Shown here: in pieces, positions 43,718-52,618 of the stretch
How the letters are laid out: every line of letters starts with the position of its first letter
How positions within the stretch are numbered: the first letter of the stretch is position 1
Assembly (NCBI RefSeq): GCF_009498035.1
Contig: NZ_CP034550.1
Coordinates: 4,650,001-4,714,000 of the forward strand
Length of the DNA: 64,000 nt
From: Saccharothrix syringae
Lineage (GTDB): Bacteria > Actinomycetota > Actinomycetes > Mycobacteriales > Pseudonocardiaceae
Direction: 5' to 3'
The notes under the pieces: model-generated
Seen by the model: the letters and a program-made list of their open reading frames with translations, nothing else
Database searches by the model: none
Told to the model about the DNA's origin: nothing
Program-made: the position numbers and the translations under genes

Positions 43718-44403
43718 GTGGTCACCGAGTAGCTGTTGGACACGAAGTCCAGGCCGCCCGCCGACGAGGTGATCTCGAAGCCGAACTGCACCTCGCCCAC
43801 CGTCACGTCGCCGTACCAGCCGCGCGAGCCGATCCACCTCAGCACCGCCAGCACGTCGACCGTGCCGGCGTTGGTGTTGCCGGTGCGCAGGAACGAGAAC
43901 ACCTCGTTGGCGCCGTTCGAGCCGCGGTACACGTCCCAGGTGTGGCCGCCGACCGACACGGTGGCCTGCCTCGACCCGATCGGCCCGACCGCGCCCTGCT
44001 TGTTGACCCAGATCATGATCTCGTAGGCGTTGTTGTTCGCCCAGATGTCGTAGGACGTGGCGTAGGAGCCCGAGCCGGGCCGGCTGACGTTGAACGAGCT
44101 GGACAGCCTGCCCAGCGCGCTGAGCTTCCTGTTGATCGCCTTGGCCGAGTGCGGGTACGACTTCACCCCGCCGGTGTTGGGGTGGTCGGCCCACACGCCC
44201 CAGTTGCTGTAGGAGTTCGCCCAGATCGTCTGCGGTCCGACGCCGCTGCCCCACACGTCGTTGCGGACGGTGTAGCCGCCGTTGGACCACGTCCCCCACT
44301 TGTCGGTCGACGACCAGGCGGCCGCCTGCGCCACCCCGGTCGTGCCGACCAGGCTCAACACCACGACGGCCGCCGCTGCGGCAGACCGGATCCTGTTGCC
44401 CAT
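43714..44403 (-). CDS. Secreted endo-beta-1,4-glucanase (GH12)
   Basis: A 229-residue GH12 enzyme with a signal peptide ending near GVAQA. The nucleophile Glu128 is in NNAYEIMIWVNKQG and the acid/base Glu210 in VQFGFEITSSAGG; WSNGGYTVRNDVWGSG is also typical. It has a catalytic domain only, with no carbohydrate-binding module. It hydrolyses cellulose or xyloglucan. ATG 44403 follows GGGAAAG. It is cotranscribed with the pectinesterase, so the pair attacks plant cell walls. Confidence 0.94.
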   Translation of the reverse strand: MGNRIRSAAAAAVVVLSLVGTTGVAQAAAWSSTDKWGTWSNGGYTVRNDVWGSGVGPQTIWANSYSNWGVWADHPNTGGVKSYPHSAKAINRKLSALGRLSSSFNVSRPGSGSYATSYDIWANNNAYEIMIWVNKQGAVGPIGSRQATVSVGGHTWDVYRGSNGANEVFSFLRTGNTNAGTVDVLAVLRWIGSRGWYGDVTVGEVQFGFEITSSAGGLDFVSNSYSVTT

Positions 44404-44671
44404 GGCTCTGCTTTCCCGGGCCTCGTCGCCCAAGTAATCGCGCCCGAGCCGGGCGCGCCGGTCGGTCGCTGAATTGCCGGTTCGGTGTCGGCGGTACCGG
44501 GGAGTGTCGCAGTCGGGCCGGGCGGTGGTCAACCCGGCGCCAATTGATACGGACATTCTTCGGAAATGTTCGCGCATTCGATGAATTCGATTCGCGCATT
44601 CGACTGCGTTCGTCGGTCGCGGCGTGCCTCCGCTATGGCGGGAATGCCGCCCGGGGATGTCGCGGAATTGG

Positions 44672-45133
44672 TCACGAACTGGTCGTGACCGGCTCGTGCC
44701 GGACGGGGAAGTTCACCGAGTTGGCGATGAAGCACGCGTCGTGCGCCTGCTCGTGCAGCGCCGCGACCTGCTCGACCGCGGCCGGGTCGGCGACGGTCAC
44801 CTCCGGCCGCAGCACGACCTCGGTGAACCGGCCGCTGTTGCCCGGCTCCTCCCGCATGACACCGCTGGCGGCGTCGACGTAGTCGGTCACCGCGATGCCG
44901 GCCCGCGCGCACAGCGACAGGAAGGTGAGCATGTGGCACTCGGACAGGGCGGCGACCAGCAGCTCCTCCGGGTTCCACCGCTCGGGCGCGCCGCGGAACG
45001 CGGGGTCGGCGCTGCCCTTCAGCACCGGCTTGCCCTCGACGACCACGTCGTGGTCCCGCGAGTAGTCGCGGTAGCCGGCCCCGGTGTCGCCGCGCCAGCG
45101 CACCGTGACCCGGTAGTCGTGCTGCTTGCTCAC
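44672..45133 (-). CDS. OsmC-family peroxide-resistance protein
   Basis: A 153-residue OsmC/Ohr-type protein. The two catalytic Cys lie in VAALSECHMLTFLSLCA and HDACFIANSVNFPV. Such enzymes reduce organic hydroperoxides with thiols. Start GTG 45133 overlaps the stop of the GntR regulator by 4 nt, so the regulator controls or is cotranscribed with it. Confidence 0.93.
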   Translation of the reverse strand: MSKQHDYRVTVRWRGDTGAGYRDYSRDHDVVVEGKPVLKGSADPAFRGAPERWNPEELLVAALSECHMLTFLSLCARAGIAVTDYVDAASGVMREEPGNSGRFTEVVLRPEVTVADPAAVEQVAALHEQAHDACFIANSVNFPVRHEPVTTSS

Positions 45134-45765
45134 GTTTCTCCCCCTTGTTCGGCGAGGACGGACATCGTGGCCAGGACGTGTTCACGCGCGTGGGCGGCGG
45201 CCCGCTCCGGGTCGCCGTTGGTGACGGCTTCGATCAGCCGCCGGTGCTCGTCGTCCACCAGGGCGGGCCGGACCGGCGCGGTCAGCGAGGCCCGCGTGGA
45301 GACGGTGATCTGGTCCCAGATCCGGTCCAGCACCTCCGACGCCGCGGGGTTGTCCGCGAGCGCGGCGACGTACTGGTGGAACGCCCGGTTGTGCCGGGCG
45401 CCCGCGACCAGGTCGCCCCGCCGGGTGGCCTGATCGGCCAGGTCGGCGTGCTCGACGAGCCGGGCGACGCTCGCCGGGGACAGCTCGCCGTCCCGCTGCC
45501 GACGCGCGGCCAACTCCGCGGTCAACGCCTCCAGGGAGGCGCGCACGAGGTAGGCGTCCCGCAGCGCCTTGGCGTCCAGCTCGACCACCGTCACGCCGCG
45601 CCGCGCGGCCCGCACCAGGCCGTCGCCCTCCAGCCGCCGCAACGCCTCCCGGACCGGCGTGCGGCTGACGCCGAGCCGTTCGCACAGCTCCAGCTCGGTG
45701 ACCGGCCGCCCGGCGGGGTACGTGCCGAGCACGATCAGGCTGCGGACCGCATCGTAGACGTCCAT
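45130..45765 (-). CDS. GntR-family (FCD) transcriptional regulator
   Basis: A 211-residue FadR-type GntR regulator: winged helix PAGRPVTELELCERLGVSRTPVREALRRLEGDGLV and a helical FCD ligand domain (LVRASLEALTAELAARR; HNRAFHQYVAALADNPA; DEHRRLIEAVTNGDPERAAAHAREHV). It is the first gene of a gntR-osmC operon. The start ATG 45765 lies within a 14-bp palindrome, a probable autoregulatory site. An upstream ATG at 45783 would add six residues inside the operator. Confidence 0.92.
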   Translation of the reverse strand: MDVYDAVRSLIVLGTYPAGRPVTELELCERLGVSRTPVREALRRLEGDGLVRAARRGVTVVELDAKALRDAYLVRASLEALTAELAARRQRDGELSPASVARLVEHADLADQATRRGDLVAGARHNRAFHQYVAALADNPAASEVLDRIWDQITVSTRASLTAPVRPALVDDEHRRLIEAVTNGDPERAAAHAREHVLATMSVLAEQGGET

Positions 45766-45782
45766 TGCATGCAATGTATACA
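45763..45782. promoter_or_regulatory. Palindromic operator at the gntR-osmC start
   Basis: CATTGCATGCAATG (45763-45776) is a perfect palindrome overlapped at its right end by TGTATACA (45775-45782), also palindromic. FCD-type GntR proteins often bind TTGTATACAA-like sites. It includes the gntR start codon, consistent with autorepression. Confidence 0.65.
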
Positions 45783-45880
45783 AAGAATACGTCGAGCGGA
45801 AGGCGACTTGCCGAGCCGGGCGGGCACGGCGGCGGCAGCTCGGCCGTGCCTGAACTCCGCGCGGGGCACCGGGCCGCTTG

Positions 45881-45938
45881 CGGTCCCTCCCGATCGATCG
45901 CCGTGCGAAAGCCGGCGGTCGGCGGTCGGGAGGGACCG
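45881..45938 (-). terminator. Hairpin 17 nt downstream of the TGRPNEW peptide gene
   Basis: A 13-bp perfect stem CGGTCCCTCCCGA / TCGGGAGGGACCG with a 32-nt loop. Its position right after the small peptide's stop suggests it ends or stabilises a short separate transcript. Confidence 0.55.
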
Positions 45939-45955
45939 GGGCCGGGCGGTGCGGG

Positions 45956-46045
45956 TCAGCCGCGCCACTCGTTCGGGCGACCGGTTGCGGCGCGGGTCCA
46001 CTCGTTGGGGCGGCCGGTGCGGGGGGAGGCGGGGCGGATGATCAT
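45956..46045 (-). CDS. Small peptide with two TGRPNEW repeats (29 aa), candidate secreted or modified peptide
   Basis: A 29-codon gene on the minus strand with a strong ribosome-binding site (AGGAGAG, 6 nt before ATG 46045). The product starts MIIRPASPR and then carries TGRPNEW twice (TGRPNEWTRAA, TGRPNEWRG), ending right after the second copy. It is Arg/Pro-rich, with one Trp per repeat and no hydrophobic core. Repeated core-like units are a feature of RiPP precursors and of signalling peptides, but I recognise no class. A 13-bp-stem hairpin follows. An inverted repeat lies upstream. Neighbours are a GntR/OsmC operon and a diguanylate cyclase; neither is a clear modifying enzyme. Confidence 0.6.
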   Translation of the reverse strand: MIIRPASPRTGRPNEWTRAATGRPNEWRG

Positions 46046-46079
46046 GGTGCTCTCCTGGGGTGCCGGTGACGGATCGTGG

Positions 46080-46100
46080 CTGGTCGGGTCCCCCGACCAG
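46080..46100. promoter_or_regulatory. 21-bp inverted repeat between divergent small-peptide and GGDEF genes
   Basis: Perfect 9-bp arms CTGGTCGGG / CCCGACCAG with a 3-nt spacer, in the 120-bp divergent region. It could be an operator for either gene or a hairpin in a leader. Confidence 0.5.
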
Positions 46101-46165
46101 GCCCTGACAGGGGAGGCCGCCGCGGTTACGGTGGTCTCTCCTGTCCCTAGAATCGGGGGTGAGGC

Positions 46166-47446
46166 GTGCGTTGGCCGAGCCGACACCGCCCGTCTCTATG
46201 GTCACTGCCGGGTGGGCTGCGCGCGTACGTGGTGGCCGTCGTCGCCGCGGCGGTACTCGTCGTGGCCGCGACCGCGTGGACGACGCCGGCCCCGGCGTGG
46301 TCGTGGGGCTGGCTGGGGGTGCTGGCGGCGGCCTCGGCGCTGCACCTGGAGGCGTCCCAGGGCATCGAGCGGACCCGGGTGGTCGCGGTGGAGGGCAGGC
46401 CGTACGCCCACCTGCAGTCGATCTGGTTCTTCGCCGGGGTCCTGCTGCTGCCGCTGCCGGCGTTGGCGCTCCTGATCGGATCGGGCTTCGCCCACGAGTG
46501 GTTCCGGGTCTTCCGCGGCAAGGTGCCGCCGCACCGCAAGGTCTTCTCCGCCGCGACCGTCGTCCTGGGCTCGTGGACGGCGCAGCTGGCGATCACCGCC
46601 CTGCACCCGGGCGGGTCCGGGCTCGCCAGGCTGGACGGCCCGGGCGGCGCGGCCGCCCTGCTGACCGCCGGCCTGCTCTACTGGCTGGTCAACTACGCCC
46701 TGGTGGTCGGCGCCATCATCCTCAGCCACCCCGAGCAGCCCGCCCGCAAGGCCCTGGGTTCGCCCAGCGACCAACTGGCCATCGCCGCGGCCTGCGGCAT
46801 GGGGTGGCTGATGGCGCTGGCGATGCACCACCAGCCCTGGGCCGCCCCGATCGGCCTGGTCACCATCCTGGCGCTGCACCTGGGCCTGCTCTACCCGCAG
46901 TACCGCCGCGCCGCCCAGACCGACCCGCTCACCGAGCTGGTCAACACCCGGTGGTGGCACGACCGGGCCCGCGACCACCTGCGCCGCGCCCTCGCCGAGC
47001 ACACCCCCCTGGCGGTCCTGCTGATCGACCTGGACCACTTCAAAGAAGTCAACGACACCCACGGCCACCTGGTCGGGGACACCGTGCTGCGCGCCGTCGC
47101 CGACACGCTGCGCCGCACCGTGCGCGGCACCGACCTGGTGGGCCGGGTCGGCGGTGAGGAGTTCGCCGTCCTGCTGCCCGACACCACCCTGACCGCCGCG
47201 GCGGCCACCGCCGAACGCGTCCGCACCGCCGTGGCGGCCCTGGCCGTCCCGCTCGACCAGGGCGCGGAGGCGGTCACCGGCCTGACGGTCTCCATCGGCG
47301 CCGGCGCCGCCCCCGACAACGGCACCACCCTCGACCAACTCCGCCAGACCACCGACCTCGCGCTGTACGAGGCCAAGGAAGCGGGCCGCAACGCGGTGCG
47401 GCTGGCTTCCGCCGTCGTCGAGCCGATCGTGGAGACGCCCCGGTGA
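46166..47446 (+). CDS. Membrane-bound diguanylate cyclase (GGDEF)
   Basis: A 426-residue protein with an N-terminal membrane region of about six helices (AYVVAVVAAAVLVVAATAW; FFAGVLLLPLPALALLIG; LLTAGLLYWLVNYALVVGAIIL) and a C-terminal GGDEF domain. The active site reads GGEEF in VGRVGGEEFAVLLP, which is catalytically competent. An RxxD inhibitory site (RGTD) lies five residues before it, so product feedback is likely. It makes the second messenger c-di-GMP, which in actinomycetes controls development. GTG 46166 follows GGTGAGG. It converges with the next gene with a gap of only four bases. Confidence 0.93.
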   Translation: MRWPSRHRPSLWSLPGGLRAYVVAVVAAAVLVVAATAWTTPAPAWSWGWLGVLAAASALHLEASQGIERTRVVAVEGRPYAHLQSIWFFAGVLLLPLPALALLIGSGFAHEWFRVFRGKVPPHRKVFSAATVVLGSWTAQLAITALHPGGSGLARLDGPGGAAALLTAGLLYWLVNYALVVGAIILSHPEQPARKALGSPSDQLAIAAACGMGWLMALAMHHQPWAAPIGLVTILALHLGLLYPQYRRAAQTDPLTELVNTRWWHDRARDHLRRALAEHTPLAVLLIDLDHFKEVNDTHGHLVGDTVLRAVADTLRRTVRGTDLVGRVGGEEFAVLLPDTTLTAAAATAERVRTAVAALAVPLDQGAEAVTGLTVSIGAGAAPDNGTTLDQLRQTTDLALYEAKEAGRNAVRLASAVVEPIVETPR

Positions 47447-47450
47447 CGCC

Positions 47451-48443
47451 TCAGCGGTCGAGCGGGTCCCAGTGCTCGGCGTAGCGCAGCAGCGACCGGG
47501 CGAGGTCCGGGTGGGTCGCCGCCCACCGGGTGTCGAACAGGAACCACTGCTGGTGGCCGAAGGAGTCGCCGCAGTGCATGGCGAGCTGGGCCAGGTGGTC
47601 GCTGACGAGGAGGCGAGAGGTCTCGGGACGCCGGTCGTCGAGGTATTCGGCCTGCTCCAGCACTTCCAGGGCCCGGCGGTGGGCGACGTCGTGGTCGTCG
47701 GGCAGGTCCGGCCAGGGGTCGGCGTTGAGGTTGAACCCGGGCCAGCGGTTGCAGCGCTCCAACGCGGGGGCGAGGTCGTCCTCTGCGGGGCCGATGAGCG
47801 CTTTCAGGACCAGCAGTTCGGGCTGCCAGGTGTCCCGGGTGGGCGTGGTGCGCAGGTGTCGGGCGAGGTTGGGCAGGTCGACACCGGGGAACGCCAGCGG
47901 TGGGCAGCGGGCCATGCTCTCGCCGTCGTAGAAGGTGAGGAACACCGCGTAGGTGGTTTCGTCCCCGCCGGCGGGGGAGAGGGCCGTCACCGGGACGTCG
48001 GGGGTGAACGGGCCCGGCCGGTCGGCGTGCGCCGGCAGCGGCCACTCGTGCAGCAGGTAGGCCAGCCGGTCGGGTGCTTTGGACGCGGTGTCGTCGTCGA
48101 GGAAGAAGTAGGCCAGTTCGACTTCGTCGTCGTCGGTGCGCACGCGGAGGGTGTGCTCGTCGAGCCGGATGCAGTCGTCGGGGTCGTACTCGACGTAGAG
48201 GTGTTCGTGGAGCAGGGCGCGCAGCTCGTCGGTGGTCTGCGGCGGGGGCAGTCGCGACTTCTGGACCCCGACGAAGAAGTCGTCGAGGCCGTAGACCTCG
48301 ACGCCCAGGTCGTCCTCGACCCACTGCTCGGGGTCGTCACACGCCCAGCCGCGCCGGAACCAGGCCAGCACGGTCGGGTCGGGTAACCGCCGGACCCACT
48401 TGCTCATCAGGCCCTCGTAGTGCGATCGGTACACGAAATGCAT
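47451..48443 (-). CDS. Hypothetical acidic cytoplasmic protein (330 aa)
   Basis: I do not recognise this family. It has 330 residues, is acidic and Trp/Asp-rich, with no signal peptide or membrane helix. Characteristic stretches are MHFVYRSHYEGLMSKWVRRL at the start, DDFFVGVQKSRLPPPQT, VELAYFFLDDDTASKAPDRLAYLLHEWPL, and HCGDSFGHQQWFLFDTRWAATHPDLA at the end. ATG 48443 (MHFVYRS) is chosen since upstream codons give only polar, non-conserved residues. Codon bias is gene-like. It stands alone between the GGDEF gene and a divergent BTAD regulator. Confidence 0.75.
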   Translation of the reverse strand: MHFVYRSHYEGLMSKWVRRLPDPTVLAWFRRGWACDDPEQWVEDDLGVEVYGLDDFFVGVQKSRLPPPQTTDELRALLHEHLYVEYDPDDCIRLDEHTLRVRTDDDEVELAYFFLDDDTASKAPDRLAYLLHEWPLPAHADRPGPFTPDVPVTALSPAGGDETTYAVFLTFYDGESMARCPPLAFPGVDLPNLARHLRTTPTRDTWQPELLVLKALIGPAEDDLAPALERCNRWPGFNLNADPWPDLPDDHDVAHRRALEVLEQAEYLDDRRPETSRLLVSDHLAQLAMHCGDSFGHQQWFLFDTRWAATHPDLARSLLRYAEHWDPLDR

Positions 48444-48520
48444 GGCGCGGAACGTACAGCGCCGCTCGACAGTGCTCCGCGACCGTGTTCGGCGCTGCTC
48501 GGATTTGGTATCCAGGAAGG

Positions 48521-51349
48521 ATGGTGACGAGCCCGGAGGCCGGTGGACCGCCACCGATCACGTGGGGGGTGCTGGGCGAGGCGGAGGTCCGGCTGCACGG
48601 TCGGCCCCTGCCCCTGGGGCACGCCCGCCAGCGGTCGGTGCTGGTGGCGCTGGCGGTCGAGGCGGGGAGCGTGGTGTCGGTGGACGCCCTGGTCGACCGG
48701 GTCTGGGGTGAACGGCCGCCCAGCCGCGCGCGTTCGGCGCTGAGCACCTACCTGACCCACCTGCGCCGGGCGCTGGCCCCCGCCGAGGTCGCGATCACCC
48801 GTCGGGGGACGGGCTACCTGCTGGACACCACGCCCGACACCGTGGACCTGCACCGCTTCCGCCGGTTGCCGGTCCGGGCCCGTGAGCAGCGGGAGGCCCG
48901 GGAGGCGCTGGCGCTGGTGGAGGACGCGCTGGCGTTGTGGCGGGGCGAGCCCCTGGCCGAGTTGGACAGCCCGTGGGCGCGGGCCGTGCGGGAGCGGCTG
49001 CACCGGGAGCGGGCCGCGGCCGAGGCGGACCGGGTCGACTGGGCGCTGGCTTGCGGTCGCCACCACGGGGTGCTGCCCGAGTTGACCGCGCGGGCCGATG
49101 CCGAGCCGCTGGACGAGCGGGTGGTCGGCCAACTGATGCTGGCGCTGTACCGGTCCGGTCGGCAGGCCGACGCGCTGACGCGCTACCAGCGCACCCGCCA
49201 CCACCTGACCGAGCAGTTGGGCGCCGATCCCGGGCCGGCGTTGCGGGACCTGTACCAGCGCATCCTCGTCGCCGATCCGGGGTTGACGCCCGCCGGCCCG
49301 GACGCCGGTGTCCGGGCCGGTGCCGTGACCGGTCCGGTGGTGGTGCCGCGGCAACTGCCCGCCGCGCCGCGCTCGTTCACCGGCCGCGCCGGTGAACTGG
49401 CCGCCCTGGAGGCCGCGACGACCTGCGTGATCGGTGGCGCCGGCGGCATGGGCAAGACCTGGCTCGCGCTGACCTGGGCCCACGAGCACCTGGACCGCTT
49501 CCCGGACGGGCAGCTGTTCGTGGACCTGCGCGGCTTCGGCCCGGACGGCACGCCCACCGACCCGTCCGCGGTGCTGCGCGGGTTCCTCGACGCCCTGGCC
49601 GTGCCCCCCGATCGCGCACCCGCCGACCAGGACGCCCGCGGTGCGCTGTTCCGCAGCCTGGTCAGCGACAAGCGGGTGCTGGTCTTCCTGGACAACGCCG
49701 CGTCCACCGACCAGGTCGTCCCGCTGCTGCCCGGCGGGAACTCCTGCACCGTCCTGGTCACCAGCCGCAACCACCTGCCGGGCCTGGTCACCGCCCACGG
49801 TGCCCGGCACCTCGCCCTCGACGTCCTCACCGACGCCGACTCCCACGCCCTGCTGGCCGCCCGGCTCGGCACCGGGCGCACCACCGCGGAACCGGCCGCC
49901 ACGGCCGAACTGGTCGGGCTGTGCGGCGGGTTCCCCCTGGCGCTGGGCATCATCGCCGCCCGCGCCCACACCCACCCCGACCTCCCGCTGGCCGAATTCG
50001 CCGCCGAACTGCGCGAGGCGGGCCTGGCCGGGCTGGACGACAGCGACCCCGCCGCCAGCCTGCCCACCGTCCTGTCCTGGTCCCTGCACCACCTGACCGC
50101 CGAGCAGCGGACCGCGTTCGCGCTGCTGGGCATCGCCCCCGGCCCCGACATCGGCCCACCCGCCGCCGCCAGCCTCACCGGCACGCCGCCCGCGCGGACC
50201 AGAACGCTGCTCAACGGGTTGGTGCAGGCGTCACTGCTCACCCGAACCGCGCACGGCCGCTACCGGATGCACGACCTGCTCCGCCGCTACGCCGTCGACA
50301 CCGCCCACCGCGACCTGACCGGGCGGCAGCGGGAGGCGGCGCTGCGGCGCGTGCTCGACCACCACCTGCACACCGCCTTCGCCGCCGAACGCCTCCTGTC
50401 CCCGCACCGGCAGCAGGTCCGGCCCGCGCCGCCCGCGCCCGGCACCCACCTCCAACCGCCGGCCGACGCCCGGGCCGCCGTGGTGTGGTTCGAGGCCGAG
50501 GACCGGTGCCTGGCGGCCGTCCAGCACGTCGCCACCGCGCTGCGCCGGCACGACGCCGCGTGGCAACTGGCCTGGCACCTGGACACCCTCCGCCGGAGGC
50601 GGGGACGCCTGCACGACCAGCTCACCGCGTGGCGCGCCGCCCTGGTCGCCGTCGAGCACCTGGCCGACCCGGCCCTCCACGTCCTGGTCCACCGACGCCT
50701 CGGCGCGGCCTGCACCGACCTGGGGCGGCACGACGACGCGATCGACCACCTGCGCCACGCCCTCGCCCTGGCCGAGCGGCACCACGAGCCGGCCGACCGG
50801 CACCGCGTCCACCAGGCACTCGCCTGGGCCTGGGACGCCAAGGGGGACCACCGCCAGGCCCTGCACCACGCCACCCGCGCCCTGCACGACCACCGCGCCG
50901 CCGGGAACGCCGTGTGGGAGGCCCGGGCGTTCGCGCTGGTCGGGTGGTGCCTGGCCCAGCTCGGCGACCACGACGCGGCCCGCCGGCAGTGCCGGGACGC
51001 GCTCGCGCTGTTCCACCACCACGACGACCCCGAGGCGCAGGTGTTCGCCCTCAACCGCCTGGGCCACATCGACCACCGCACCGGCCGCCACCGCGAAGCC
51101 GTCCGCCACTACCGGCAGGCCCTCGCCGTGTGCCGCGACCTCGGCGACGCCCTCCTCGAAGCCGACACCCTCGACCACCTCGGCCACCCGTGCACCGCCC
51201 TCGGCCGGCACCGAGAGGCCCGCGCGGTGTGGCGCGAAGCGCTGGGGTTGTACCGGGCGCAGGGGCGCGACGCAGACGTCGCGCGGGTACGACGGCGGCT
51301 CGACGCGTGCGACGGCGACCAGTCGCTCACGGTCCTGTCGGGATCGTGA
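48521..51349 (+). CDS. AfsR-type BTAD/NB-ARC/TPR transcriptional regulator
   Basis: A 942-residue AfsR-like regulator: OmpR-type winged helix (LPLGHARQRSVLVALAVEAG), BTAD domain to about 260, NB-ARC ATPase with Walker A GGAGGMGKTW at about 304-313 and Walker B-type VLVFLDNAAS, and C-terminal TPRs (LHVLVHRRLGAACTDLGRHDDAIDHLRHAL; repeated to the end). Family members integrate kinase signals and activate secondary metabolism. The ATG is very close to AGGAAGG; a GTG three bases later gives better spacing. No biosynthetic cluster is directly adjacent, so its regulon is not clear. Confidence 0.92.
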   Translation: MVTSPEAGGPPPITWGVLGEAEVRLHGRPLPLGHARQRSVLVALAVEAGSVVSVDALVDRVWGERPPSRARSALSTYLTHLRRALAPAEVAITRRGTGYLLDTTPDTVDLHRFRRLPVRAREQREAREALALVEDALALWRGEPLAELDSPWARAVRERLHRERAAAEADRVDWALACGRHHGVLPELTARADAEPLDERVVGQLMLALYRSGRQADALTRYQRTRHHLTEQLGADPGPALRDLYQRILVADPGLTPAGPDAGVRAGAVTGPVVVPRQLPAAPRSFTGRAGELAALEAATTCVIGGAGGMGKTWLALTWAHEHLDRFPDGQLFVDLRGFGPDGTPTDPSAVLRGFLDALAVPPDRAPADQDARGALFRSLVSDKRVLVFLDNAASTDQVVPLLPGGNSCTVLVTSRNHLPGLVTAHGARHLALDVLTDADSHALLAARLGTGRTTAEPAATAELVGLCGGFPLALGIIAARAHTHPDLPLAEFAAELREAGLAGLDDSDPAASLPTVLSWSLHHLTAEQRTAFALLGIAPGPDIGPPAAASLTGTPPARTRTLLNGLVQASLLTRTAHGRYRMHDLLRRYAVDTAHRDLTGRQREAALRRVLDHHLHTAFAAERLLSPHRQQVRPAPPAPGTHLQPPADARAAVVWFEAEDRCLAAVQHVATALRRHDAAWQLAWHLDTLRRRRGRLHDQLTAWRAALVAVEHLADPALHVLVHRRLGAACTDLGRHDDAIDHLRHALALAERHHEPADRHRVHQALAWAWDAKGDHRQALHHATRALHDHRAAGNAVWEARAFALVGWCLAQLGDHDAARRQCRDALALFHHHDDPEAQVFALNRLGHIDHRTGRHREAVRHYRQALAVCRDLGDALLEADTLDHLGHPCTALGRHREARAVWREALGLYRAQGRDADVARVRRRLDACDGDQSLTVLSGS

Positions 51350-51419
51350 GCACCCGGTCCGGTTCGGGACTGTTCGCGAATTGCGGTTCGACGGGTTCCC
51401 GTCGAAAAAGGGGGAATTC

Positions 51420-51636
51420 GTGAAGAGATCTGTCGTCGCAGTGGCGCGCCGTCCACTGGTCACCGGCGCGGCGGTGCTGACCTGCCTGGCGGCGTCCGGG
51501 CTGTTCGCCCCGTCGGCGCACGCGCAGTCCGACTGGTCGGTGACCGGCACGTCGGAAGGGCGGCCGGGGCCACGCCACGTGGCACAACTCCTCGTCGTCC
51601 GAGCGCTGCCTGTGGGACCGGGGTGTCGTCGACTGA
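51420..51636 (+). pseudogene. Frameshifted small secreted protein
   Basis: AAGGGGG lies upstream of GTG 51420, which opens a clean signal peptide (VKRSVVAVARRPLVTGAAV, then LTCLAASGLFAPSAHAQSDW). After GTSEGRPG the frame becomes Arg/Pro-rich and has no stop until the following acetyltransferase. If one G is removed from the CCGGGG run near 51564-51568, the frame continues GHATWHNSSSSERCLWDRG and stops at 51634-51636, a plausible ~71-residue secreted peptide. So it is either a real +1 frameshift or a sequencing error. No family is recognised. Confidence 0.5.
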
Positions 51637-51881
51637 CCGTGGTGATGGGCGAGGTGACGTCGTTGGCGGGTCTGCCCCACCGACTGACTGACGTCCCGGC
51701 TGTCCCGCCGGCGATTTGCCGGCCTGTCGGCGGCGTCACCGCGCACGCGGCCGGGCCGACACCTGCGACGGCGGCGGTTCCCGGCGGTGGCCGCAGTCGC
51801 GGGAGGTGCGGCGGCGGGGGTGACCGGTTCCGGGCGGGTGCGGCGGTGATCCCGCCCCGTGGCCCGGGTTATCGTGCCCGC

Positions 51882-52388
51882 GTGGACATCCGCGAAGGCG
51901 ACCTGGACGACCTGCCCGCGATCATGGCCATGCTCGACGGCGCCGTGGCCTGGCTGGCCGCCGCCGGGCGCACGGGGCAGTGGGGGAGCGAGCCGTTCTC
52001 CGCCAACCCGTCGCGGGTGGAGGGGATCGCCGACAAGATCCGCACGGGGACCGCGTGGGTCGCCGAGGTGGACGGGCGGCCCGCGGGGGCCATGACGCTC
52101 GCACCGCGACCGCCCTCCTACGTCGCCCCGGCGGACGAGCCCGAGGTCTACGTGACCCTGCTGGTGACCGACCGGCGGTTCGCGGGGCTGGGCGTGGGCG
52201 GCTCGTTGCTGGCCCACGCACGTGAGGAGGCCCGGCGCGCGGGGGTCGGGCTGCTGCGCGTGGACTGCTACGCGGGCTCGGAGGGGCGCCTGGTCGACTA
52301 CTACCGGCGCAACGGCTTCGAGCCCGTCGAGCCGTTCGTGGTGAACGGGTGGCCGGGGCGGTTGCTGGTTCAGCGGGTCGCCACCTGA
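51882..52388 (+). CDS. GNAT-family N-acetyltransferase
   Basis: A 168-residue GNAT enzyme: N-terminal VDIREGDLDDLPAIMAMLDGAVAWL, the beta strand plus P-loop VYVTLLVTDRRFAGLGVGGSLLAHAREEARR (acetyl-CoA pyrophosphate binding, R-x-x-G-x-G/A as RFAGLGVGG) and LRVDCYAGSEGRLVDYYRRNGFEPV. The acceptor substrate is unknown. GTG 51882 is taken because conserved GNAT sequence begins there; no strong ribosome-binding site is seen. Confidence 0.9.
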   Translation: MDIREGDLDDLPAIMAMLDGAVAWLAAAGRTGQWGSEPFSANPSRVEGIADKIRTGTAWVAEVDGRPAGAMTLAPRPPSYVAPADEPEVYVTLLVTDRRFAGLGVGGSLLAHAREEARRAGVGLLRVDCYAGSEGRLVDYYRRNGFEPVEPFVVNGWPGRLLVQRVAT

Positions 52389-52618
52389 CCGGGTGAGTCG
52401 GCAACCCGTTCGGGGGTTCGAACACCGTCGGTAACCGCATTCCTGCGCAGTCGCGGGGATATTCGCGGATTTTCGGTAGGAATCGCGCTCACCCCATCGG
52501 GGTGTGGCTGTCCGTCCATGATCAGAGTACGGTTCGTTCCGAGATCGGCCATCTCTCCTGTCATTTTCGCGGCGTGCCGCGGTGTTCGGCGAACAGCGCC
52601 GGAATGAGAGGTGCCCTC

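Noticed and set aside
44560..44610. Repeated GCGCATTCGA near an EcoRI-like palindrome
   Set aside because: Two short imperfect copies about 160 bp from the nearest start codon; not enough to call an operator.
51381..51881. One continuous frame joining the signal peptide at 51420 to the acetyltransferase
   Set aside because: The join is Arg/Pro/Gly-rich with no domain character; the acetyltransferase homology starts at 51882, and a one-base shift gives the signal-peptide gene its own sensible end.
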